Assembly: GCA_963837005.1 (NCBI GenBank)
Contig: CAWIMC010000001.1
Coordinates: forward strand, 124,001 to 188,000
Reading direction: 5' to 3'
Length of the DNA: 64,000 nt
Origin: CALDTK01 sp963837005
GTDB lineage: Bacteria; Bacteroidota; Bacteroidia; Chitinophagales; Saprospiraceae
How positions within the stretch are numbered: position 1 is the first letter of the stretch; every line of letters starts with the position of its first letter. The notes under the pieces were generated by a model that saw only the letters and a program-made list of their open reading frames with translations, searched no databases and was not told where the DNA came from. This document shows positions 18,934-28,344 of this stretch, piece after piece. A program made the translations under genes and the position numbers.

Positions 18934-20940
18934 TTATGCCGTGACCCGCTGTAGTTCGAGTAAGCGTGCGTAGGCACCGCCGCGCTCCACGAGACTCGCG
19001 TGGTCGCCGCGCTCGATGACGCTGCCATGATCGAGCACAACGATTTCGTCGGCGCGTTGGATAGTAGCCAGGCGGTGCGCAATCACGAGACAGGTCCGCC
19101 CTTCCATCAGTCGAAAAAGCGCATCCTGAATTAGCGCCTCACTCTCGGCGTCGAGGGCGCTCGTAGCCTCGTCGAGGATCATCACGGGCGCATCCTGGAG
19201 GATGGCCCTCGCGATCGTGAGCCGTTGGCGCTGACCTCCGCTGAGGCGCGAACCCCGCTCGCCGATGACGGTCAGGTACCCCTGAGGTTGTTCGCGGATG
19301 AAGGTGTCAGCGTTGGCGAGTTTTGCGGCAGCGATCACCTCCGCCTCCGTCTTGCCGAGGCTCCCAAAGCGAATATTGGCGAGGATCGTATCATGGAACA
19401 GCACCACATCCTGGCTCACGACCCCTATGTTTTGACGCAAGTCACCCAGCCGCACTTGCCGCACGTCGTGTCCGTCTATCGTGATTCGCCCTTCGTTCAC
19501 GTCGTAGAAGCGGGGAAGCAGATCGGCCAGTGTGCTCTTGCCAGCGCCGCTCGGACCGACGAGGGCCACGACTTTGCCGATTGGCAGCTCGATCGTGACG
19601 CCAGCGAGGGCGGGCCGGTCGGTATTGGGGTAGCTAAAATGGACATCCTCGACGCGGATGCCTTGCTTTATGCGTTGGAACGCGATGGCGTGCGGGGCAT
19701 CGGTTATGGTGTTTGGGGTGTCGAGCAGGGCCTGGACTCGCTCGAAGGCCGCCCGCCCGCGCTGCAGGCTGTAAAAGGCGTTCGAGAACTGCTTGCTCGG
19801 CTGAATGGTCGAGAAGAAGGCATAGATGAAGCCGATGAAGACCGCCACTTCGAGCCGGCCAGCATTAATCTCTTGGAAGCCAACGTAAATGAGCAGGCAG
19901 ACCACGGCGACACCCATCACCTCGCTCAGCGGCATGGATAGGTCACGGCGGCGGAGCAAGCGGACGAGGACGTTTCTATATCGATTGTTGCTTTCTCCAA
20001 AACGCGTCTCGACATAGCCCTCCGCCCCGAAGGCCTTTACGACGCGCAGACCGCCGATGGTCTCATCGAGTTGGTTGGTCATCTCGCCGAGGCTATCCTG
20101 CACCTCGCCCGACTGGGCCTTGAGCCGCCGCCCGATGCCACCGATGATAACGCCGGTCACGCCGATGAGGATGATGGTAAAGAGGGTCAGAAACGGATTG
20201 ATGGCTAGCATGACAGCCAGCGCCCCGAGGAGCAGCAGTGGGTTCTGGATTAAGGCCTGGATCGAGTTGAGCACCGAATTTTCGACCTCCTGTACGTCGG
20301 CCGTAAAACGCGAGATGAGGTCGCCACGCCGGGCCTCGGTAAAGTAGCCGACCGGTAGATTGATGATGTGGTGATACAAATCGCAGCGCAGGTCACGAAT
20401 CAGCCCCGAGCGCACGATAGCGAGCGTCGAGACAGATAGGTAGCCGAAGAGATTTTTAAGCACGAAGACCGACACTAGAAAGACGCACATGTACACCATC
20501 GCGCGCTCGTAGCCGTTGGCGCGGATAATGTCCGACATCCAGAGGTTGAAGTTGGCCGTGATAGAGCTAACGCTAAAACTGAGGGGCGGTGCGCTTTCGG
20601 TGAGTTCGGTTTGCTTGAGGAGGATCTGGAGGAAGGGGATCAGGGCCGGGATGCTCACGACGCTGAAGAGCACCATCAGCAAGTTGGCCGCGAGGTTGAG
20701 CGCGACGGTGGGGTAGTAGGGCCGGATGTAGTGGCGCAGGGCCGGGTGAGAGACACGGGGGCGAAGGTAGGGGTATGCGCTTCGCGCGGCGGTGGCCGTT
20801 GGCGGCGATGGCCGTTGGCGGCGATGGCCGTTGGCGTACCCTCTGGACGGCCCGTCTGACGTGCACGTATGACGAGTACGCCGAAGGCCAACGCCGCGCT
20901 TGCGCCAACGCCACCAAAGGTATTCGCCGCCATAGGCCAA
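18934..20940 (-). CDS. ABC transporter, MsbA-like fused permease-ATPase
   Basis: One polypeptide with six membrane helices (residues ~75-370) and an ATPase domain: Walker A GPSGAGKSTLADLL, signature LSGGQRQRLTIA, Walker B VMILDEATSALDA, and the switch His in LVIAHRLATI. It belongs with lipid A or multidrug exporters that work as homodimers. The ATG at 20940 gives 668 residues, about 60 more than usual; the extra N-terminus is encoded by 16-bp tandem repeats, and alignment to the family would place the start near 20740, where no ATG, GTG or TTG is seen. An indel or unusual start is possible. Confidence 0.85.
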   Translation of the reverse strand: MAYGGEYLWWRWRKRGVGLRRTRHTCTSDGPSRGYANGHRRQRPSPPTATAARSAYPYLRPRVSHPALRHYIRPYYPTVALNLAANLLMVLFSVVSIPALIPFLQILLKQTELTESAPPLSFSVSSITANFNLWMSDIIRANGYERAMVYMCVFLVSVFVLKNLFGYLSVSTLAIVRSGLIRDLRCDLYHHIINLPVGYFTEARRGDLISRFTADVQEVENSVLNSIQALIQNPLLLLGALAVMLAINPFLTLFTIILIGVTGVIIGGIGRRLKAQSGEVQDSLGEMTNQLDETIGGLRVVKAFGAEGYVETRFGESNNRYRNVLVRLLRRRDLSMPLSEVMGVAVVCLLIYVGFQEINAGRLEVAVFIGFIYAFFSTIQPSKQFSNAFYSLQRGRAAFERVQALLDTPNTITDAPHAIAFQRIKQGIRVEDVHFSYPNTDRPALAGVTIELPIGKVVALVGPSGAGKSTLADLLPRFYDVNEGRITIDGHDVRQVRLGDLRQNIGVVSQDVVLFHDTILANIRFGSLGKTEAEVIAAAKLANADTFIREQPQGYLTVIGERGSRLSGGQRQRLTIARAILQDAPVMILDEATSALDAESEALIQDALFRLMEGRTCLVIAHRLATIQRADEIVVLDHGSVIERGDHASLVERGGAYARLLELQRVTA
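20794..20838. repeat. 16-bp tandem repeat, nearly three units
   Basis: Units GGCCGTTGGCGGCGAT at 20794-20809 and 20810-20825, and most of a third. It lies in the region where the start of the MsbA-like gene should be, and shares the GCC/GGC-rich character of the nearby 17-bp array. Confidence 0.8.
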
Positions 20941-20985
20941 TGCCGCCTTCAGGCCAATGCCGCCTTTAGGCCAACGCCGCCTTTC
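20935..20985. repeat. 17-bp tandem repeat, three units, same family as 12134-12184
   Basis: Units GGCCAATGCCGCCTTCA, GGCCAATGCCGCCTTTA and GGCCAACGCCGCCTTTC. Only the 5th-7th bases and the end differ from the array at 12134-12184. It precedes the plus-strand ABC ATPase gene. Confidence 0.85.
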
Positions 20986-21164
20986 CGTAGCTTACTGAGG
21001 ACAACTTTCGTCCCACCCCAAGCGCCATTCGTCCCAAAGTCAATGGGCGGTTTGTCTGGCGGTTGTAACTTTGGAGCGTCCCAATCGTCACCAGCACAAC
21101 ATGCTAGCTCCAGATTAACGACCTCACCAAAACGTATCCCAACGGCACCCGCGCCCTCGACGGG

Positions 21165-21983
21165 GTGACCCTCACGATCGAGCCGGGGATGTTCGGCCTG
21201 CTCGGCCCCAACGGCGCCGGGAAGTCAACCCTCATGCGGACCATCGCCACGCTGCAGCAGCCGACCGATGGGAGCGTCCAACTCGGGGACACCGACGTGG
21301 TTAAAGATCCGGACGCGATCCGCCGCCGCCTCGGCTACCTCCCGCAGGAGTTCGGCGTGTACAAAGGTGTGAGCGCGCAGGACCTACTGGCGCACCTCGC
21401 CGTGCTGAAGGGCTACACCAAGTCGAGCGACCGCAAGGCCGTGGTCGGGGCGCTACTGGAGCGCGTCAACCTCGCCGACTACCGCAAGAAGGCCGTCTCG
21501 GGATTCTCGGGCGGGATGCGGCAACGTTTCGGGATCGCGCAGGCGCTGCTTGGCGACCCGGACCTCGTCATCGTCGACGAGCCCACGGCCGGTCTCGACC
21601 CCGGGGAGCGCAACCGGTTCTACAATCTACTGGCCGACCTCGGCGAGGAAAAGATCGTCATCCTCTCGACCCACATCGTCCAGGACGTCGAGCAGCTCTG
21701 CCGCCGCCTCGCGATCATCAACGACGGTCGACTGCTCTTCGCCGGTTCGCCCGTGGAGGCGCGGGCCCAACTGGCGGGCCGCGTGTACGAGCGCACGGTG
21801 GACAAGGCAGATTTGGACGCCTTTCGGCAAAACCACCGCGTCCTCTCCGAGCGCCTCGTGATGGGACAGCCGCAGGTGCACGTTTTGGCGAAAGCCGCCT
21901 ACGAAACACCGGGAGAAGGTTTTACGGAAGTGGAACCTGATCTGGAGGATGTATTCTTCATGCATATCAATAGCTGGAACTAG
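21165..21983 (+). CDS. ABC transporter ATP-binding protein, partner of the permease-peptidase fusion
   Basis: Walker A (GLLGPNGAGKSTLMRT), signature (FSGGMRQRFGIAQ) and Walker B (LVIVDEPTAGLDP) mark an ATPase of ABC-2 type systems. The open frame begins at GTG 21165, but matching sequence (LQINDLTKTYPNG) continues upstream in frame to 21107, where a TAG blocks it. The ATG at 21101 would give a normal start if one base near 21106 is an indel error. About 130 bp downstream starts the fused permease/M1 peptidase, its probable membrane partner. Three mini-hairpin motifs lie in its last 170 bp. Confidence 0.88.
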   Translation: MTLTIEPGMFGLLGPNGAGKSTLMRTIATLQQPTDGSVQLGDTDVVKDPDAIRRRLGYLPQEFGVYKGVSAQDLLAHLAVLKGYTKSSDRKAVVGALLERVNLADYRKKAVSGFSGGMRQRFGIAQALLGDPDLVIVDEPTAGLDPGERNRFYNLLADLGEEKIVILSTHIVQDVEQLCRRLAIINDGRLLFAGSPVEARAQLAGRVYERTVDKADLDAFRQNHRVLSERLVMGQPQVHVLAKAAYETPGEGFTEVEPDLEDVFFMHINSWN

Positions 21984-22109
21984 CAGCGAAAAATAGAACG
22001 CGAGGATCGCAATGGACACCCAAGGTTTCGCAAGGCCCGTCCACCGCCTAGCTCTTTGCGTCCCCTTGCGCTTCCATTGCGTCTATCGCGTTCAATTCAA
22101 CCCCCAGTC

Positions 22110-25100
22110 ATGGAATTCTTCCGCTTCGAAATCGCCCGTCGTCTACGCCAGCCGATGGTGTACATCTTCCTGGGCGTCAACTTTCTACTTATCCTCGGGG
22201 CGCTCAACTCGGATAACATCACCGTCGGGAGCGACCTGCCGAACGTCAACGCGAATGCGCCTTGGGTGGTGCAACAGTACGTGGGGATCATGACGCTGAT
22301 CGGGCTGCTGATCACGACGGCCTTTATGAATACGGCCGCCGTGCGGGACTTCGCGGAGAAGTTTGACGGTATACTCTTCACCAAGCCGATCTCGAAGTTC
22401 GGGTATTTGGCGGGGCGCTTTTTCGGGGCCGTGCTGATGGCCTGCGTGCCGCTGCTGGGCGTGCTGCTGGCGGTGTGGGTGACGGGCTTCGATCCGTTCG
22501 GGACGGTGAAGGTGGGGCCGACGTACTGGGGTGCCTACGCGTGGGCCATCGCGCTAATCATTATCCCGAATACGCTTTTCGCCGGGGCCATCACCTTCGC
22601 GATCGCGAGTTTGACGCGGAGCCAGGTGGCGGGCTTCGTCGGGGCGCTGGCGCTATTGGTGGCTTACATCGTGGCGGGTAACCTGCTGTCCGACCTCGAC
22701 TCCGAGTACGTGGCCGCGCTGCTCGATCCGTTCGGGTTCCGGGCCTTTAGTTTGGAGACGAAGTATTGGACTGCCATCGAGCGGAACACGCAGTACCTCA
22801 CGGTCGCGAACACTATTTATCTTACCAATCGACTGATTTGGGTGGCGGTGAGCTTGGTGATCGCGGGGCTTACGTACTGGCGGTTTTCGTTCGAGGGGCG
22901 TTCGACTCGCTCCGCGAGTGCCCCTAAGGATGGCGAGGGGCGTTTGACTCGCTCCGCGAGTGCCTCTGAGGATGGCGCACTCGCGGAGCGAGTCGAACGC
23001 GCCCCCGACGCCCCCCGCGCCCTCCCCACCCTCACTTATGCCATCGGCCAGGAGCTAAAAGCCGTCCTTAAGTCCCGCGTCTTCCTCGTCATTCTCGCCT
23101 TCTCGGTACTCAATATGCTGGGCTCCGTGCTCAGCGTCGACGAGGCCTACGGCACGGGCAACTACCCGACCACTTACCTCATGATCGACGCCATTCGGGG
23201 ATCGCTGTATCTCTTCCTCGGCGCCATCGTGATGTACTACGCCGGGGAGTTGGTCTGGCGCGAGCGCGACGCTCACATGGCCGAACTCTTCGACGCCTCG
23301 CCGGTGGCAACGTGGGTGGCGCCGGTAGCGAAGTTTGTCGCCCTCAGCCTCGTGCCGCTGGTGGTGCTGGCGCTGGCGGTGTTGATTGGGGTCGTGGTGC
23401 AGGCCACGAAGGGCTACGCTGTCTTTGAGTTCGGGCAGTACGCGCTGCAGCTGTTGGTATTCGACTGGCTGCTGTTCGTCGTGATGGGGGCGCTGGCCCT
23501 GGTCTTGCAGGCGGTGCTCGACAATAAGTACATTGGGTACTTTGCGTTTTTGGTCGTGCTGATCGGCTTTAGCTTCGGAGTCGACGCGCTCGGGGTAAGC
23601 AACAATTTATTCATATTCGGATCAACGCCGTCTATCACGCTTACGGCTTTTAATCAGTTTGCACCCTTCCTGCCGACGGCCACGGCGTATAATGTTTATT
23701 GGTTGCTGTTTGCGCTTGTGTTGGTCTGCTTCACTGCACTGTGGTGGGTGCGCGGTAAAGGGCATACGTGGCGCAATCGCGTGAGCCTCGCGGGGGCACG
23801 TTTTGACGGAAGTCTCCGCCTTTATTCTACCGGACTGCTCGTGGCTACTATAGGGCTCGGGGGGTGGATTTATTACAACACAGAGGTGCTCAACGAAACG
23901 CGTAACGACGATGCATGGGAGCAGCTCCAGGTCGAGTACGAACGGCGGTATAAGCGTTTTGCCGAAAGGCCCATGCCCACGGTTATAGCGGCGGATTACG
24001 ACATCGATTTATACCCATCTGAGCGGCGCTTGAGTTCGACGGTGCGGCTCTCGCTCGCTAATCGCAGCGGCAGGCCAGTGGACAGTATCTTCCTGGTTAT
24101 ACCGGAGGGGTATTCTACTTCCGTAAAACTCGCCAACGCCACGCTCGCCATCGAGGATACGGCGCACCAGGTGCTGGTCTACGCGCTTCGTCCAGCCATG
24201 CAGCCCGGCGAAACCCGCACCCTCGAGGCCACCGTGCGCTACGCCGCCCGCGGGATCGAGAACGAGGTGAGCAACCTCGACATCGTCCCCAACGGCACCT
24301 TCGTCAACAGCCTGGCGCTCTCCCCGCGGATCGGCTACCAACCCGACGGGCAGATCAGGGACCGCGACGACCGCGAGAAGTACGACCTTCCCGAAGAACT
24401 GCGCATGCCGAAGCGCCCCGACGGACCCTGCGGTGCGCCCTGCAACCAAAACTACATCGGCAATGACGGCGGCTGGGTGAAGCTGAGCGCGACCGTCACT
24501 ACCGACGCCGACCAGATCGCGATCGCGCCCGGGAGTCTCACGTCCGAGACCACGGACGAGGCCACCGGGCGCCGGACGTTCCGCTACGAACTCGAGCCCG
24601 AGGTGCTCAACTTCTTCAGCGTGGTGAGCGGGCGATTCGAGGTGCGTCGCGAGCGCTGGCTCGACGTGGATTTGGAAGTCTACTTCCTCCCGGAGCACGC
24701 TTTTAACGTCGACAAGATGTTCGCGTCGATGCGCAAGTCGCTCGAACACTATTCCGATACGTACGGGGCATACCCACTTAAGCAGGCGCGCATTATCGAA
24801 TTCCCGCGGTACGCGAGTTTCGCGCAGGCCTTCCCGGGTACGATGCCGTACTCGGAGTCGATCGGGTTTATTGCCGACCTCAAGGACGACAAGGACATCG
24901 ATATGGTGACCTACGTCGTCGCGCACGAGATGGCGCACCAGTGGTGGGCGCACGGCGTGATCGGGGCGAACGTGCAGGGGGCCACGATGCTCTCCGAAAC
25001 CTTCGCGCAGTACTCGGCGCTCCGGGTGCAGGAGCAGTTTTACGGCAGGGCGGAGATGCGTAAGTTCCTCGGGTACGAGATAGATGAGTACCTGCGGGGG

Positions 25101-25709
25101 CGCGGTTCGGAGCGACTCGCTGAGCGTCCGCTGGTGCTCGACGAGGGGCAGGGCTACGTGCACTACCGCAAGGGATCGGTGGTGATGTACGCGCTGGCCG
25201 AGTACATCGGTCGCGACTCACTCGACGCGGCGCTGCGGGAGTTTTATCAGGCTTACGAGCGCCAAGGTCCGCCGTATCCGACGACGCACGACTTCATGCG
25301 CAGTCTGCGCACGCGGGTACCGGACAGTCTGGCGTACGTGGTCGAGGATTGGCTGGAGACGATCACGCTTTACTCCAACCGCGTGACGTCGGCTGTCGCC
25401 AAAACTGGCGGCGGCGGTAAAACAGAGGTGACGTTTACGGTAGAGGTAGCGAAGTTCCGCGCGGACAGTCTCGGGCTCGAAACCGAGGTGCCGATCCGGG
25501 GCGACTACATCGACGTGGCTGTCTTCGGCAAACCTGTAGACGATGAGGAGCGGGGCCCGGCGTTATGGCGCGAGCGCGTGCGCTTTAAGGCCGGAGGCGA
25601 GCGCTCCTTCACCATCACGGTAGATGGCGAAGTGAAAGAGGTGGCCGTGGATCCGGATTATTTATTGATTGATCGGATCCGGGAGGATAACTACGAAGGA
25701 GTGGAGTAG
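22110..25709 (+). CDS. ABC-2 permease fused to M1 family aminopeptidase
   Basis: About 1,199 residues. The first ~590 contain two sets of membrane helices of an ABC-2 permease, separated by a linker near residues 265-300. The C-terminal half is a gluzincin peptidase with HEMAHQWWAHG and the downstream Glu in MLSETFAQYSALRV, the M1 zinc site. Such fusions occur in Bacteroidota and partner with the ATPase encoded upstream; the peptidase likely acts in the periplasm on what is exported, but the substrate is unknown. The ATG at 22110 (MEFFRFEIARRL) fits family starts. The linker is encoded by three copies of a palindromic repeat, a rare case of REP-like elements kept in frame. Confidence 0.88.
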   Translation: MEFFRFEIARRLRQPMVYIFLGVNFLLILGALNSDNITVGSDLPNVNANAPWVVQQYVGIMTLIGLLITTAFMNTAAVRDFAEKFDGILFTKPISKFGYLAGRFFGAVLMACVPLLGVLLAVWVTGFDPFGTVKVGPTYWGAYAWAIALIIIPNTLFAGAITFAIASLTRSQVAGFVGALALLVAYIVAGNLLSDLDSEYVAALLDPFGFRAFSLETKYWTAIERNTQYLTVANTIYLTNRLIWVAVSLVIAGLTYWRFSFEGRSTRSASAPKDGEGRLTRSASASEDGALAERVERAPDAPRALPTLTYAIGQELKAVLKSRVFLVILAFSVLNMLGSVLSVDEAYGTGNYPTTYLMIDAIRGSLYLFLGAIVMYYAGELVWRERDAHMAELFDASPVATWVAPVAKFVALSLVPLVVLALAVLIGVVVQATKGYAVFEFGQYALQLLVFDWLLFVVMGALALVLQAVLDNKYIGYFAFLVVLIGFSFGVDALGVSNNLFIFGSTPSITLTAFNQFAPFLPTATAYNVYWLLFALVLVCFTALWWVRGKGHTWRNRVSLAGARFDGSLRLYSTGLLVATIGLGGWIYYNTEVLNETRNDDAWEQLQVEYERRYKRFAERPMPTVIAADYDIDLYPSERRLSSTVRLSLANRSGRPVDSIFLVIPEGYSTSVKLANATLAIEDTAHQVLVYALRPAMQPGETRTLEATVRYAARGIENEVSNLDIVPNGTFVNSLALSPRIGYQPDGQIRDRDDREKYDLPEELRMPKRPDGPCGAPCNQNYIGNDGGWVKLSATVTTDADQIAIAPGSLTSETTDEATGRRTFRYELEPEVLNFFSVVSGRFEVRRERWLDVDLEVYFLPEHAFNVDKMFASMRKSLEHYSDTYGAYPLKQARIIEFPRYASFAQAFPGTMPYSESIGFIADLKDDKDIDMVTYVVAHEMAHQWWAHGVIGANVQGATMLSETFAQYSALRVQEQFYGRAEMRKFLGYEIDEYLRGRGSERLAERPLVLDEGQGYVHYRKGSVVMYALAEYIGRDSLDAALREFYQAYERQGPPYPTTHDFMRSLRTRVPDSLAYVVEDWLETITLYSNRVTSAVAKTGGGGKTEVTFTVEVAKFRADSLGLETEVPIRGDYIDVAVFGKPVDDEERGPALWRERVRFKAGGERSFTITVDGEVKEVAVDPDYLLIDRIREDNYEGVE
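22895..23003. repeat. Three structured palindromic elements (GTTCG-AGT family) inside a coding region
   Basis: Copies at 22895-22924 and 22937-22966 (direct) and 22974-23003 (inverted). Each is stem1-GTTCGACT-CGC-TCC-GCG-AGT-stem1', with stem1 GGGGC/GCCCC, GGGGC/GCCTC and GGCGC/GCGCC. They are translated in frame as a Ser/Arg/Ala-rich linker of the permease-peptidase. Confidence 0.85.
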
Positions 25710-25716
25710 CTACCAA

Positions 25717-25992
25717 ATGGCTACCTTTAGCATTCCTATGGTTGCCCCCAATCCTTTAGACGCCCTCACCGAGCTGTACTTCCGCCCTTTAGCGGACCTG
25801 GCGGCTCCCGTTAAGAAGCACCTGATTGCCAGATTGCAGGAGTCGCTTCACGCAAAGACGCTGCCCCCGACTTACGTTCCCGACATTCTCTCGTTCTGTG
25901 GCGCGTGGGACGACGAAGGAGATGTAGATGAGTTCGTGCGTGAGATTTACGAATCGAGAACGAGTGCCCCCCAACGCGCCTTCTTCGAGTGA
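25717..25992 (+). CDS. Antitoxin of a VapBC-like pair
   Basis: A 91-residue protein starting 7 bp after the permease-peptidase stop and overlapping the PIN toxin start by 4 bases (GTGA), the standard layout of an antitoxin. The sequence PNPLDALTELYFRPLADL then a short charged tail (DEFVREIYESR) is not a classic VapB fold that I can name, so assignment rests on context. A close paralog without toxin is at 30288-30563. It would bind and neutralise the toxin and repress its own promoter. Confidence 0.65.
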   Translation: MATFSIPMVAPNPLDALTELYFRPLADLAAPVKKHLIARLQESLHAKTLPPTYVPDILSFCGAWDDEGDVDEFVREIYESRTSAPQRAFFE

Positions 25993-26388
25993 CCTACCTT
26001 CTGGACCCCAACATTTGCGTATTTCTCCTAAGGGACAGATTCGACATCGGCGAGCGAATCCGTGAGGTGGGCGGCGGTCAGGTTGTCATTTCTGAGATCA
26101 CGGTAGCCGAGTTGACGTACGGCGCATACCTGAGCAACCGCCCGGCGCACCACCTCGCGGTGCTCCAGGGGTTCTTAAGTGCCACCCGCATTCTCCCTGT
26201 TCAGTCAGTCCTCGACCGTTTCGGTGCAGAAAAAGCGCGATTGCGCCGCGCCGGTACGCCCGTGAGCGACTTCGATATCCTGATTGGTGTAACTGCAGTC
26301 GAGCACGGGCTCACGATGGTGTCGGACAATGAGCGGGACCTTAGCAAGGATTGAGGGTATCGAATTAGTGAACTGGGTGAGGCGCTGA
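25989..26388 (+). CDS. vapC: VapC-like PIN-domain ribonuclease toxin, frameshifted near the end
   Basis: The PIN fold is clear: YLLDPNICVFLL with the first acidic residue, ISEITVAELTYGA with the conserved Glu, and VSDFDILIG plus MVSDNERD with the later acids. PIN toxins cleave tRNA or other RNA. The frame stops at 26352-26354, but the normal C-terminal ending (ARIEGIELVNWVRR) is present in another frame and ends at 26386-26388, so an indel lies near 26340. The start GTG overlaps the antitoxin stop. Whether the toxin is truly inactivated depends on whether the indel is real. Confidence 0.75.
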
Positions 26389-26566
26389 GGCGGAGCGTCT
26401 TACTTATAAAACGCTACTGTTTGACCTATTACCGGGGCAGGGAGTAGGCAGGACTCACGCTTGAAGCCCCCAGATGAAATTCTCTAGGACTTATCGAGGG
26501 CAAACTTCATCTGGTATCCCCGCCGCGAGGTCGCTAGGTTCTCCGCTAGGAGACACGCGCGAGACG

Positions 26567-27525
26567 CTACGAAGTGGTAGCCAGTGTTGGCGCGCTCTTC
26601 CTGGTTGCGCCTTCGAACGACGCGATCATTTCACTGATCCCTTCTTTGTATGCGGTCACCTCGAAGTCTGGGAACCGAGCGCTGAACTTCGCGTAGGACA
26701 TGACGTACTCGTTCTCGAACTGGTACTCCATCTCCTTGGCCTCCTTGAGGATGGGGATGAATAGCGGTAGTATGCGTTTTAGGAGACCTGGCATCACGCT
26801 GTTCTCGAAGCTGGTACCCCGTAGCTCGTTGACGATGCCGAGGGCTTCGTCCATCGTGATGGGGGTGCCTACCGGGAGGTGCCACACCTGACCGTAGCAG
26901 TCCTCGCAGAGGGCGAGATCCACCATGGCGCGGGCATTGTCGTCGACGTTCGCGAAGGTGTGCTTTACGTTTCCCGCGGACAGTAGCTGGGGGGCTTTGC
27001 CCTTGAGTACCCGCTCGAGGAAGGACAGGTAAAAGACGCTGTTCGAAGCGCCGACACCGTAGAAGTCCGCCGAGCGGGCGATGAGTCCCCGTAAGCCCCT
27101 CGACTCAATAGCCTGCATGAACAGATCGGCCACCTTCTTGCGGACGACTCCCTTCTTTGAGCTAGGCTGCTGGGCAGTCCGTTCGTCAAAGGGATTAGGC
27201 AAGTCGCTCGTGTACATGTAAACGTTGTCGAGGAAGATGAGCTTCGCATCGTTGTCAACGCAAGCATCGATTACGTTAGCCATGATGCGTTCCCATTGAT
27301 CCGCCCAGACCTTGTGTTCGTACGGCAGGCCGACGCAGAGGTACACGAAATCGCTCCCGCTTATCGCAAGCTCGGTCTGCCGGCGGTCGAGTAAGTCGGC
27401 CTGCATGTTGGAGGGAGATGCTGGGCCCGTGCCCTCGAGACCGTCCGGTAGTTGAGGTGCCGCCGCTGCAATTCTCGCTTGACGGCCTGGCCCATGGCGC
27501 CGTTGGCGCCGAGTATCGTATGCAT
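26567..27525 (-). CDS. NAD-dependent epimerase/NmrA-like protein, one apparent frameshift
   Basis: The N-terminus starting at 27525 (MHTILGANGAMGQAVKREL) holds the Rossmann GxxGxxG loop. After about 35 residues the frame shifts near 27420 and continues as a 279-residue open segment containing DFVYLCVG, VWADQWERIM, IDACVDNDAKLIFLDNVYMY and SADFYGVGASNS, the pattern of short-chain epimerase-like proteins of Bacteroidota. The substrate is not known. It lies head-to-tail after the beta-barrel gene, with a Crp/Fnr regulator upstream on the same strand. Confidence 0.75.
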
Positions 27526-27548
27526 GTTGGGGAGTTTTCGTGGGGTGA

Positions 27549-28190
27549 TTAAAAGCTCAGACCAACATTGATGCTGACGTGACTATTGCGGAATTGTTGA
27601 TCCTCTCCGAGGCCGGTGACATCTCCTCTCCTCGTGGAATACTCCGCCTCGAAGTCGATGACCAGGGCTAGGTCTTTGGCTTTACTGATGGGCAGGGCGT
27701 AGCCGAATCCCCCGAGTAGCGTAGTGCCAATGGCGAATTGGTGTTCGTAGCGGTTCTCGTCGACGAACCTCGTCTTCTCGGTCATTTGCCCAAACCCGAA
27801 GTTGGCCTTCGTGTAGAATCCTTGATTGAATTGCCTGGTGAAGGGGTGGTACTTTAAGCCGAGCCCTACGTGGTAGTAGTTGAAGAAGTACGTTTCGTTG
27901 TCTCCGCCGTTATTTGGCGTCGCGAAGAAGCCCTTGACCCCACTACCGACACCGAGGCCCTTCCACTTCTCGGGTGCGGCGTAAAAGAACGTGGAGAGCG
28001 TGTTGCCCTGATTTCTGCCGTATCCTCGGTCGTCGTTGATGGTCTCCTTATCGGACAGCGAGCCGTAGAAGAAGGTATTGCCGTAGCCTATCGCCACTTG
28101 TGCGTACACGGGGACCTTGTCGGACTGGGCGTAGGTGCTTCCTGCGTACAGGAGGCACAACGCGAGTAATGTTTTGGTGAAGAAGTTCAT
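27549..28190 (-). CDS. Outer membrane beta-barrel protein
   Basis: Signal peptide at the ATG 28190 (LLALCLLYAGSTYAQS) then ~190 residues with repeated aromatic-glycine strands, a typical 8-strand barrel size, ending SHVSINVGLSF with a C-terminal Phe as in outer membrane proteins. Function unknown. A possible Bacteroidota -7 element (TACGTTTG) lies 32-39 bp upstream at 28222-28229. Confidence 0.65.
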   Translation of the reverse strand: MNFFTKTLLALCLLYAGSTYAQSDKVPVYAQVAIGYGNTFFYGSLSDKETINDDRGYGRNQGNTLSTFFYAAPEKWKGLGVGSGVKGFFATPNNGGDNETYFFNYYHVGLGLKYHPFTRQFNQGFYTKANFGFGQMTEKTRFVDENRYEHQFAIGTTLLGGFGYALPISKAKDLALVIDFEAEYSTRRGDVTGLGEDQQFRNSHVSINVGLSF

Positions 28191-28221
28191 GTCCGGCTGA
28201 GTTGTGTGGTGAAGCATAGGG

Positions 28222-28229
28222 CAAACGTA
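28222..28229 (-). promoter_or_regulatory. Possible Bacteroidota -7 promoter element
   Basis: TACGTTTG on the minus strand fits the TAnnTTTG consensus of the Bacteroidota primary sigma factor and lies 32 bp before the barrel gene's start codon. A clear -33 TTG is not seen, so this is tentative. Confidence 0.35.
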
Positions 28230-28344
28230 GGGATGGTGATTCCCCGAGCAGTTCACCTATGTTAACTAAGCAGCCTCATCAGTAATTAGATAGCTCTAAT
28301 CTGTCCGTCCCTCTCTACGGTCCGACGGTGGTGCCTCCGCGGCC

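Noticed and set aside
19987..20004. Possible mini-hairpin copy (GTTTTGGAGAAAGC on minus)
   Set aside because: The stem does not pair (GGA against GC), so it was left out of the count.
24009..25163. 384-codon minus-strand frame opposite the M1 peptidase domain
   Set aside because: Shadow of a gene with a clear HExxH motif; composition is typical of antisense GC frames.
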